A stretch of DNA of 7,960 nucleotides, taken from NCBI GenBank assembly GCA_016875515.1, contig VGRA01000100.1, positions 1-7,960 on the forward strand. Reading direction: 5' to 3'. A program made the position numbers and the translations under genes. Origin of the DNA: Deltaproteobacteria bacterium. Lineage in GTDB: Bacteria > Myxococcota > Myxococcia > Myxococcales > Myxococcaceae. Each line of letters starts with the position of its first letter. Position 1 is the first letter of the stretch. The notes beneath the pieces are model-generated. The model saw only the letters and a list, made by a program, of their open reading frames with translations. It was not told where the DNA came from and made no database searches. Below are positions 1-6,629 of the stretch, piece by piece.

Positions 1-36
1 TAGGTCTCCACCGGCCCGTGGCGGGAGCGCGCGTTC

Positions 37-633
37 GTGCCGCGCGGGGTGATGCCGGCGGCGCAGGTGCTCACGCGCTTGAATGAAATTGTCGCGGTGG
101 CGGAGATGCACCCCGGCACCCGCGCCGAGCGCGCCCGCACCGGCATCCGCGCGGAGTTCCTCCCGCTGCTGCGGCAGGCGGTGGAGCAGGCGGCAGGGGA
201 CGGCTTGGACGCATGGCTCGCCGGGCTGCTCAAGCCCCCCGCGGAGCCCGCGCGCAACGGGATGCTCATGGAGGTGGCAGCGGCCATGCAGGCGGTGAAC
301 GCGGCGCGGACCAACGCCGCCGCGCTCGAGGCGGCGCGGGCGCTGATGGCGCTGGCGGGGCGCCACCTCCAAGCGCCGGACGCGGCGAAGCTGTCGCTCA
401 AGGTTCTGGAGAAGGAGTTGGAGGGGCGGCTGGAGGTGGACGCGCTGCTGCAGCTGCTGTTCGCCACGAAGGCGGAGCTGACCGCCCAGGCAGATCACGT
501 GGAGAAGGCCATTGACCGGCTGCGGGAGGAGCTGCGGCAGGCGGTGGCGCAGCCCGCGGGACTGATGTGGAATTTCTCCCGCCTCAAGGCCGAGCGGCGG
601 GTCATCCTGGCGGAGCTGAAGCGGCGGGGGTGA
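37..633 (+). CDS. Hypothetical alpha-helical protein, 198 residues
   Basis: I do not recognise this protein family. The frame is strongly G/C at third codon positions and stays open to the TGA at 631-633. The product is rich in Ala, Leu, Arg and Glu, contains no cysteine, and has no signal peptide or membrane segment. It looks almost wholly helical: a middle Ala-rich section, then a charged heptad-like C-terminal third (for example the stretch HVEKAIDRLREEL) that suggests a coiled coil and a basic tail ending KRRG. The GTG at 37 is chosen because GGGAG lies 9 bases upstream (23-27); GTG at 49 and ATG at 52 are alternatives costing 4 or 5 residues. A TAG at 1-3 closes the frame upstream. It lies 53 bases before metH on the same strand, so co-transcription is possible, but nothing in the sequence ties it to methionine metabolism. 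Confidence 0.7.
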   Translation: MPRGVMPAAQVLTRLNEIVAVAEMHPGTRAERARTGIRAEFLPLLRQAVEQAAGDGLDAWLAGLLKPPAEPARNGMLMEVAAAMQAVNAARTNAAALEAARALMALAGRHLQAPDAAKLSLKVLEKELEGRLEVDALLQLLFATKAELTAQADHVEKAIDRLREELRQAVAQPAGLMWNFSRLKAERRVILAELKRRG

Positions 634-686
634 CTTCGGCGCCTTTCCCTTGGCGTTGGGCGCGGAGAGCCCTTAAGTCCCCTGTC
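634..686. other. 53-base gap before metH; no riboswitch or clear promoter
   Basis: This is the only spacer between the hypothetical gene and metH. It is too short for a cobalamin or SAM riboswitch. Third-position G/C bias drops here in the metH frame, consistent with non-coding DNA. It contains GGCGCC at 638-643 with a possible 5-base partner GGCGC at 659-663 (15-base loop), which is too weak to call a terminator. Confidence 0.6.
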
Positions 687-3600
687 GTGAACATCACCAA
701 AGCCCTGGAACGGGGATCCCGCCTCCAAGCCCTCCGCGAGGTGTTCGCCAACCGCGTGCTGGTGCTGGACGGCGCCATGGGGACGCTCATCCAAGCGCAG
801 CACCTGCGCGCGGCAGACTTCGGCGGTGCGGAGCTGGAGGGGTGCAACGAGGTGCTGGTGGCGACGCGCCCGGACCTCGTCCGCTCCATGCACGCGCAGT
901 ACTTCGCCGCGGGCGCGGACGTGGTGGAGACCAACTCCTTCGGCGGCACGCCGCTGGTGTTGGGGGAGTACGGCCTGCAGGACCGCGCGCTGGAGCTGAA
1001 CCGCGCGGCCGCGCGCCTGGCCCGCGAGGCCGCTGCGTCGCACAGCACCCCGGAGCGGCTGCGCTGGGTGGCAGGCGCCATGGGCCCTACCACGCGCGCC
1101 CTGTCCGTCACCGGCGGCACCACCTTCGAGGCGCTGCGGAAGGACTTCACCGTCCAGGCGCAGGGGCTCGCCGAGGGCGGCGCGGACTTCCTGCTGTTGG
1201 AGACGTGCCAGGACACCCGCAACGTCAAGGCGGCGCTGCTTGGCATCGACGACGCGTTTGCCCGCCTGGGCTACCGGCTGCCCGTGGCCGTCTCCGGCAC
1301 CATCGAGCCCACCGGGACCATGCTGGCAGGCCAGGCGGTGGAGGCGCTCTGCACCAGCCTCGAGCACATGGAGTTGCTCTTCGTCGGGCTCAACTGTGCC
1401 ACCGGCCCCGAGTTCATGACGGACCACGTCCGCTCGCTCGCCGCCATGAGCGAGTGGCCGGTGGGCTGCATCCCCAACGCCGGGCTGCCGGACGAGAACG
1501 GCCGCTACCTGGAGACGCCCCAGATGCTGGCGCGCTCGCTGCGCCGCTTCGTGGAGGCCGGCTGGCTCAACGTGGTGGGCGGCTGCTGCGGCACTACCCC
1601 GGAACACGTCCGGGTGCTGGCGGGGGCCGTGGACGGACTCAAGCCCCGCGCGCTGCCGCGGTTCCGCCGCAGCACGCTCTCCGGGGTGGACTACCTGGAG
1701 GTGACGGACGCCGAGCGCCCCGTCATCGCCGGCGAGCGCACGAACGTCATCGGCAGCCGGAAGTTCAAGGAGCTCATCGCCGCGGGGCAGTGGGAGGACG
1801 CGGCGGAGATTGCGCGCGCGCAGGTGAAGCGCGGGGCGCAGGTGGTGGACGTGTGCCTGGCCAACCCGGACCGGGACGAGCTCGCGGACATGGAGCGCTT
1901 CCTGGAGGTGGCCACGAAGAAGGTGCGCGCGCCGTGGATGATCGACTCCACGGACCCCGCCGTGGTGGAGCGCGCGCTCACCTTCAGCCAGGGCAAGGCC
2001 CTCATCAACTCGGTCAACCTGGAGGACGGCGAGGAGCGCTTCGCGCAGGTGGCGCCGCTGGCCCGCCGCTACGGCGCCGCCCTGGTGGTGGGCTGCATCG
2101 ACGAGACGGGCATGGCCGTCACCCGGGCCCGCAAGCTGGAGGTGGCCGAGCGCAGCCACGCGCTGCTCACCGGCAAGTACGGGATGCGGGAGGAGGACCT
2201 TTACTTCGACCCGCTCGTCTTCCCCTGCGCCTCCGGAGACGTGCAGTACGCGGGCAGCGCGGTGGAGACCATTGAAGGGCTGAGGCTCATCAAGCAGCGC
2301 ATCCCGCGCAGCCGCACGGTGCTGGGCATCTCCAACGTCTCCTTCGGCCTGCCCACCGCCGGACGCGAGGTCCTCAACTCCGTCTTCCTGTACCACTGCA
2401 CGCTCGCCGGCCTGGACATGGCGCTCGTCAACGCGGAGAAGCTGGAGCGCTACCCGTCCCTGCCGGAGACGGAGCGCGCGCTGTGCGAGGCGCTGCTCTT
2501 CTCCCGGGGGGAGGACCCGGTCACCCCTTTCGCCAACCACTTTCGCGAGCGGAAGCCTCCCCGGGTGGCCCGTTCCACGCTGCCCCTGGACGAGCGGCTG
2601 CGGGCCTGCGTCATCGAGGGGAGCCGGGACGGGCTGTTCGAGTCCCTGGAGGAGGCGCTCGCCACCCGGACGCCGCTGGACGTCATCAACGGTCCGCTGA
2701 TGGCCGGCATGGACGAGGTGGGGCGGCTGTTCGGGCGCAACGAGCTCATCGTGGCGGAGGTGCTGCAGAGCGCCGAGGTGATGAAGGCGGCCGTGTCCTT
2801 CCTCGAGCCGCGGATGGACAAGGGGCAGGTGGCCACGCGCGGCAAGGTGGTGCTCGCCACGGTGAAGGGGGACGTGCACGACATCGGGAAGAACCTGGTG
2901 GAGATCATCCTGGCCAACAACGGCTTTCAGGTGATCAACCTGGGCATCAAGGTCCCACCCGAGCAGCTGGTGCAGGCGGTGCGGGAGCACCGGCCGGACA
3001 TCGTGGGGCTGTCGGGGCTGCTGGTGAAGAGCGCGCAGCAGATGGTCACCACCGCGGAGGACCTCACGCGCGCCGGGGTCACCACGCCCATCCTGGTGGG
3101 CGGCGCGGCGCTCAGCCGCAACTTCGTGGACCGGAACATCGCCACCGCCTACGGCGGCACCGTGGCCTACGCGTATGACGCCATGAGCGGGCTGGAGCTG
3201 GCCCGGCAGCTGGTGGACGGGGAGGGCCACGCCCGGCTGAAGGTGGAGCTGCACGCGCGGCGCGAGCAGCTGGCGCAGGAGGTGGCCGCACGGCCGAAGC
3301 CCGTTGCCGCGCCGGCCGCCGCCCGCAGCCGCGAGGTGCCGCTGCTAGAGCAGGTGCCCGAGCCGCCGGACTACCTGCGCCACGTGCTCGCGAACACGCC
3401 GGCGGACCACGCGTGGCGGTACATCAACCCGCTCATGCTCTACGTCCGCCACCTCGGCGTGAACGGCTCGGCCGCGCGGCTGCTCGGGACGCCCGAGGAG
3501 TCGTCGCTCCAGCAATCCGAGACGGGGCGAAAGGCGCTCGCGGTGAAGGCCGTGCTGGATGGGCTCAAGGAGGAGCTGCGCCACGGGGCCCTGCAGCCGC

Positions 3601-4178
3601 GGGCGGTGTTCCAGTTCTTCCGCGCCGGCAGCGACGGCAACACGGTGCACCTGTTCCACGGGGAGAGCGGCGCGCAGGTGGTGCAGTTCGGCTTCCCGCG
3701 CCAGGCGCGCGAGGGCGGGCTGTGCCTGGCAGACCTGGTCCGTCCGCTCGAGGGTGGCGTGCCGCGGGACAACGTGGCGCTCTTCGTGGTGACGGCCGGT
3801 GAGGGCATCCGGGAGCGCGCAGAGACGTACAAGCAAAAGGGGGAGTTCCTCCGCATGCACGCCGTGCAGGCGCTCGCGCTGGAGACGGCGGAGGGGTACG
3901 CGGAGTTGCTCCACGCGCAGCTGCGCAGCATGTGGGGCCAGCCGGACCGGCCGGACATGACCATGCTGGAGCGCTTCCGCGCGGAGTACCCCGGCAAGCG
4001 CTACTCGTTCGGTTACCCGGCCTGCCCGCGGCTGGAGGACCAGGCGCTGCTGTTCGAGGCGCTCCGGCCCGGGGAGATCGGCGTGCAGCTGACCGACGGC
4101 TTCATGATGGAGCCCGAGGCCTCCGTGTCCGCCCTCTGCTTCCACCACCCGCAGGCCACCTACTTCTCCGTCAGCTGA
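687..4178 (+). CDS. metH: Cobalamin-dependent methionine synthase (5-methyltetrahydrofolate--homocysteine methyltransferase)
   Basis: Cytoplasmic enzyme that moves the methyl group of 5-methyl-THF to homocysteine through protein-bound cobalamin, making methionine and THF. All four modules are visible in the 1163-residue product. The homocysteine domain (about 20-325) has DGAMGT at 28-33 and the zinc cysteines C237 (GLNCATGP), C300 and C301 (GGCCGT). The folate domain (about 340-610) has ERTNVIGSR from 350, D388, DST at 420 and N441. The B12 cap and Rossmann domains (about 630-850) carry the DxHxxG motif D729/H731/G734, H731 being the lower cobalt ligand. A Pro/Ala-rich linker (about 868-880) precedes the AdoMet reactivation domain (about 885-1163) with R1105 and GYP at 1109-1111. 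The GTG at 687 is preferred because it gives an N-terminus of family length and the bases before it lose G/C third-position bias; its Shine-Dalgarno is poor (GGAGAG 17 bases upstream). GTG at 630, overlapping the previous stop, would add 19 residues. The C-terminus stops about 35 residues earlier than in E. coli MetH. Confidence 0.96.
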   Translation: MNITKALERGSRLQALREVFANRVLVLDGAMGTLIQAQHLRAADFGGAELEGCNEVLVATRPDLVRSMHAQYFAAGADVVETNSFGGTPLVLGEYGLQDRALELNRAAARLAREAAASHSTPERLRWVAGAMGPTTRALSVTGGTTFEALRKDFTVQAQGLAEGGADFLLLETCQDTRNVKAALLGIDDAFARLGYRLPVAVSGTIEPTGTMLAGQAVEALCTSLEHMELLFVGLNCATGPEFMTDHVRSLAAMSEWPVGCIPNAGLPDENGRYLETPQMLARSLRRFVEAGWLNVVGGCCGTTPEHVRVLAGAVDGLKPRALPRFRRSTLSGVDYLEVTDAERPVIAGERTNVIGSRKFKELIAAGQWEDAAEIARAQVKRGAQVVDVCLANPDRDELADMERFLEVATKKVRAPWMIDSTDPAVVERALTFSQGKALINSVNLEDGEERFAQVAPLARRYGAALVVGCIDETGMAVTRARKLEVAERSHALLTGKYGMREEDLYFDPLVFPCASGDVQYAGSAVETIEGLRLIKQRIPRSRTVLGISNVSFGLPTAGREVLNSVFLYHCTLAGLDMALVNAEKLERYPSLPETERALCEALLFSRGEDPVTPFANHFRERKPPRVARSTLPLDERLRACVIEGSRDGLFESLEEALATRTPLDVINGPLMAGMDEVGRLFGRNELIVAEVLQSAEVMKAAVSFLEPRMDKGQVATRGKVVLATVKGDVHDIGKNLVEIILANNGFQVINLGIKVPPEQLVQAVREHRPDIVGLSGLLVKSAQQMVTTAEDLTRAGVTTPILVGGAALSRNFVDRNIATAYGGTVAYAYDAMSGLELARQLVDGEGHARLKVELHARREQLAQEVAARPKPVAAPAAARSREVPLLEQVPEPPDYLRHVLANTPADHAWRYINPLMLYVRHLGVNGSAARLLGTPEESSLQQSETGRKALAVKAVLDGLKEELRHGALQPRAVFQFFRAGSDGNTVHLFHGESGAQVVQFGFPRQAREGGLCLADLVRPLEGGVPRDNVALFVVTAGEGIRERAETYKQKGEFLRMHAVQALALETAEGYAELLHAQLRSMWGQPDRPDMTMLERFRAEYPGKRYSFGYPACPRLEDQALLFEALRPGEIGVQLTDGFMMEPEASVSALCFHHPQATYFSVS

Positions 4179-4183
4179 AGGAG
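4177..4183 (+). promoter_or_regulatory. Ribosome binding site of the MetE-like gene, overlapping the metH stop
   Basis: GAAGGAG sits 5 bases before the ATG at 4189, and its first two bases belong to the metH TGA (4176-4178). A ribosome ending metH covers this site, so translational coupling is likely. It also fixes the start of the downstream gene at 4189 rather than at the in-frame ATG at 4243. Confidence 0.8.
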
Positions 4184-4188
4184 CCGTC

Positions 4189-5265
4189 ATGGGCACCGCC
4201 GCCCGCCGCCGCGCCGCCGTTGAACTCCTCCCACCCCTGGGGATGACCGCCATTGGCAGCCTCCCGCACTCGCAGCGGGAGCTGGCCCTGCAGTGCTCTC
4301 TGCAGGTGGACGTGCCGTGGCTGCCGCAGCTGCCGAACACCTCGCGGAACGAGTACATGGTGCCCGCCGCGCTGGACGGGTTGCCCGGGCTGCAGGTGGA
4401 CGGCGAGGGGATGTGCACGGTGGACCTGGCGGGCTGGGAGGCCGGGCGCGAGGCCTTCACCGCGAAGCTGGAGGAGGGCATGCGGGGCGGGGACCTCTCC
4501 GCCTTCGAGCCCTCGCCTGAGTCCTGCCGGGCCTGGAACCCGTTCCTCTACGAGGTGCAGGCGCGCGGGCTGAAGCTGGCCAAGGCGCAGCTGGCCGGGC
4601 CGGTGACGCTGCGGTGGGTGACGAAGCTGTCGGACGGGCGCACGCTGGCCGAGGAGCCCGCGCTGGACCGCGCGGTGTTTCGCCTGTCGCTCGCGCGGGG
4701 GCTGGCCCTCACGCGCGCGCTGCGGCGGGCAGGGGCGCTGCCGCTGTTCTTCCTGGACGAGCCCGGTCTCTACGCTTTCGACGGGCGCAACCCCGCGCAC
4801 GTGGTGGTGCTGCAGGAGCTGCGGGTGCTGGCCTCGGCGCTCCAGCACGAGGGGGCCCTGGTGGGGCTGCACTGCTGCAGCAACACGGACTGGGGCCGCC
4901 TGCTGCGGCTGGGGCTGGACATCCTCGCGGTGGACGTGCGGCTGTCGCTGGACGCGGTGGTGGACGAGCGCGAGGCGTTCCTCGAGTTCCTCTCCGGCGG
5001 CGGCACGCTGGCGCTCGGCGTCATCCCCACGGACGCGCGCGCGGGCTACCGGGCGGAGGAGCTGGCGGACGCGGTGGAGGCCACCTTCCGCGCGGTGTTG
5101 GCGCCGTCCCTGCCGCTGGAGTCCGTGCTGCGGCGGCTGCTGCTCACCCCGGCCTGCGGCCTGGGGCTCCGCTCGGTGCAGGACACCGAGCGCATCCTCG
5201 GGGATCTGCGCGAGGTGCAGGCCCGGCTGCGGGCTGGCCTCAGCGGCGGCGAAGCGCGTCCCTGA
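4189..5265 (+). CDS. MetE/UROD-superfamily barrel protein, candidate folate-independent methyltransferase
   Basis: The 358-residue product matches the C-terminal catalytic barrel of cobalamin-independent methionine synthase (MetE) but has no MetE N-terminal folate domain. Seen directly: GSLPHS at 23-28, a PQLP segment followed by a conserved Glu, DEP at 190-192, an HCC at 228-230 and PACGLGLRS around C323. In MetE the zinc ligands are H-x-C, then Glu, then Cys; here H228, C230 and C323 align by spacing (95 residues from His to last Cys, 85 in E. coli), while the Glu position appears to be D249. Folate-independent relatives ('core-MetE', MesA-MesD) are known to take methyl groups from corrinoid proteins or other donors, so a role in methionine synthesis or another thiol methyl transfer is plausible; the true substrate and donor are not shown by the sequence. 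It follows metH by 10 bases with a coupled Shine-Dalgarno. A UROD-like corrinoid methyltransferase of other specificity remains possible. Confidence 0.83.
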   Translation: MGTAARRRAAVELLPPLGMTAIGSLPHSQRELALQCSLQVDVPWLPQLPNTSRNEYMVPAALDGLPGLQVDGEGMCTVDLAGWEAGREAFTAKLEEGMRGGDLSAFEPSPESCRAWNPFLYEVQARGLKLAKAQLAGPVTLRWVTKLSDGRTLAEEPALDRAVFRLSLARGLALTRALRRAGALPLFFLDEPGLYAFDGRNPAHVVVLQELRVLASALQHEGALVGLHCCSNTDWGRLLRLGLDILAVDVRLSLDAVVDEREAFLEFLSGGGTLALGVIPTDARAGYRAEELADAVEATFRAVLAPSLPLESVLRRLLLTPACGLGLRSVQDTERILGDLREVQARLRAGLSGGEARP

Positions 5266-5482
5266 GGCGCAGCTCGCGCTCGGCCTGGAGCCAGTCCTCC
5301 TCGGGGCTGCCGGGGCCGTCCCCGCGGGCCTGTGACAGCTGCCACGCCCGCAGCGCAATCTCCTCGCGCGTGGGGAGGGTGGGGCGCTTCTCGAGCGGGT
5401 CGGCGGCGGGAGCCGCTCGGGGCAGGGCGGGGTTCACGGCCCCAGGCTGTGATGCGCCCCCACCTGGTGCGGGAGCCCCCAC
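5240..5482 (-). CDS. DUF2934 family small protein
   Basis: An 80-residue product whose C-terminal half (about 33-78) matches the DUF2934 pattern: a helix starting REEIALRAWQL, a Gly-containing turn (RGDGPGSP), then EEDWLQAERELR. The family's function is unknown; members are short, soluble and often stand alone or sit at the end of larger proteins. The first 30 residues are Pro/Ala/Gly-rich and may be a disordered tail or may not be translated. The start is uncertain: GTG at 5482 has only a weak GGGCGG upstream, and GTG at 5437 would give 65 residues and still keep the whole domain. It begins 39 bases after the mutY stop on the same strand, so it is probably the second gene of a mutY transcript. 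Its 3' end overlaps the MetE-like gene by 26 bases on the opposite strand. Confidence 0.75.
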   Translation of the reverse strand: MGAPAPGGGASQPGAVNPALPRAAPAADPLEKRPTLPTREEIALRAWQLSQARGDGPGSPEEDWLQAERELRLRDALRRR

Positions 5483-5521
5483 CCGCCCGCGCCCGCCCGG
5501 CAGCCAACACCCCGGGACGGC

Positions 5522-6598
5522 TCAGCGGTCCCACGCCCGCTCGAGCACCTTCACCATGGCGGCGCTGAGCCCCAGCGAGGCCACCTCCGCGGGCTGCACC
5601 CAGCGGAACGCCTGGTACGCCCCTGCTGCCTGCGCGGGAGCGGACCGGCCCTTCACGCGGAACAGGTGCAGCTCCAGGTCCCGGTGGGTGAGCGTCCGGC
5701 GCACCACCCCCAGGTGTTCGCCAAGCGTCACCTTGCGGCCCAGTGCCCCGGACAGCGCCGCGGGGATGTCCACGTCACGCGCAGGGTAGTCCGCGGTGGG
5801 CAGCTCCCACAGCCCGCCGAACAGCCCCGCCTCCGCGCGCCGGCCGAGCAACAGCGCGCCGTCCCGCTCCCACGCCCCCACCACGAGGTTGAGCAGCTTG
5901 CGCGGCGCGCGGACGCGCGCAGGGGGCAGTTCCTCCACGCGCCCGGCGGCGAGTGCACCGCAGTGGGCCCGCGCCGGGCAGAGCAGGCACGTGGGCCGCT
6001 CCACGCGGCACACCGTGGCGCCCAGTTCCATCAGCGCCTGGTTGAAGTCCCCCGGGCGCGGCCCCTTCACCTGCTCCGCGGCCAGCTCCCACAGCCGCTT
6101 TTCCCGCGCGCGGTCCCCCGGCGCCCCCTCCACCAGGAACAGCCGGCTGAAGACGCGGGCCACGTTGCCGTCCACAATGGGGGCCTCCAGGCCGAACGCG
6201 ATGGAGGCCACCGCGCCCGCCGTGTACGGACCGAAGCCCGGGAGCGCCCGCAGCGCGTCCGCGTCCGCCGGAAGTGCCCCGCCGTGCTCCGCAACGACGG
6301 CCTGCGCCGCGCGGTGGAGGTTGCGGCAGCGCGAGTAGTAGCCGAGCCCGCTCCAGTACGGCAGCACCTCGTCCAGCGCCGCGGCGGCCAGCGCGCCCAC
6401 CGTGGGGAACCGCGCGAGGAAGCGCTCCCAGTACGGGATGACGGTCACCACCTGCGTCTGCTGCAGCATCACCTCGGACAGCCAGATGGCGTAGGGGTCC
6501 TTCGTGCGGCGCCATGGCAGGTCCCGGCGGGCATGGTCGAACCAGTCGAGCAGCGCGGCGCGGAGGGGGCTCTGCCGTGACTTGGAGGCGGCGGGCAT
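5522..6598 (-). CDS. mutY: A/G-specific adenine DNA glycosylase
   Basis: MutY removes adenine mispaired with 8-oxoguanine (or guanine), preventing G:C to T:A mutations in base-excision repair. The 358-residue product is close to the E. coli length (350). The catalytic Glu is E42 in SEVMLQQTQV; the helix-hairpin-helix reads LPGFGPYTAGA and is followed by IVDGNV with the catalytic Asp D143. The [4Fe-4S] loop is intact: C197, C204, C207 and C213 (C-x6-C-x2-C-x5-C). The C-terminal NUDIX-like 8-oxoG recognition domain is present (GLFGGLWELP, then LTHRDLELHLF). The ATG at 6598 is chosen because it gives the usual family N-terminus (MPAASKSRQ, then the LLDWFD helix). An ATG at 6631 would add 11 residues and overlap the divergent nuclease start. 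A GGAG lies 14 bases upstream, farther than usual. DUF2934 follows in the same orientation. Confidence 0.96.
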   Translation of the reverse strand: MPAASKSRQSPLRAALLDWFDHARRDLPWRRTKDPYAIWLSEVMLQQTQVVTVIPYWERFLARFPTVGALAAAALDEVLPYWSGLGYYSRCRNLHRAAQAVVAEHGGALPADADALRALPGFGPYTAGAVASIAFGLEAPIVDGNVARVFSRLFLVEGAPGDRAREKRLWELAAEQVKGPRPGDFNQALMELGATVCRVERPTCLLCPARAHCGALAAGRVEELPPARVRAPRKLLNLVVGAWERDGALLLGRRAEAGLFGGLWELPTADYPARDVDIPAALSGALGRKVTLGEHLGVVRRTLTHRDLELHLFRVKGRSAPAQAAGAYQAFRWVQPAEVASLGLSAAMVKVLERAWDR

Positions 6599-6629
6599 GG
6601 GATGAACGCTTACTCCGGAGGCCACGCGC
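6599..6629. promoter_or_regulatory. 31-base divergent start region between mutY and the nuclease gene
   Basis: The whole gap between the two divergent start codons. It contains the palindrome CTCCGGAG at 6613-6620, which places GGAG on both strands: on the plus strand GGAGG (6617-6621) is 8 bases before the nuclease ATG, and on the minus strand GGAG (6616-6613) is 14 bases before the mutY ATG. The gap is too short for two complete promoters, so at least one must lie inside the opposite coding region. I cannot assign -35 or -10 elements. Confidence 0.5.

Noticed and set aside
650..677. Possible sigma70-type promoter: TTGGCG (650-655), 16-base spacer, CTTAAG (672-677)
   Set aside because: Only 4 of 6 and 3 of 6 matches to consensus, and it would leave a leader of a few bases before GTG 687; expected by chance.
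634..686. Cobalamin or SAM riboswitch before metH
   Set aside because: Only 53 bases are available and no B12-box or SAM-riboswitch-like pattern is visible.
842..2275. 477-residue plus-strand frame inside metH
   Set aside because: Gly/Ala/Arg-rich shadow with no domain, fully inside metH in another frame.
495..3254. 919-residue open frame on the minus strand, antisense to metH
   Set aside because: High GC at third positions removes stops from the antisense frame. The translation is His/Arg/Gln/Val-rich with no recognisable domain, and every conserved MetH motif lies on the plus strand.
3345..5358. Long minus-strand frames opposite the metH end and the MetE-like gene (3345-4481, 4171-5358)
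   Set aside because: Compositional shadows; the opposite strand carries proteins with clear catalytic motifs across the same bases.
5392..5419. 7-base inverted repeat CGAGCGG/CCGCTCG with a 14-base loop
   Set aside because: Lies inside the DUF2934 coding region, has a long loop and no T-run on either strand; such short GC palindromes are frequent at this base composition.
4614..5789. 391-residue plus-strand frame across the MetE-like, DUF2934 and mutY ends
   Set aside because: Low-complexity Ala/Gly/Arg translation crossing three recognised genes; no family resemblance.
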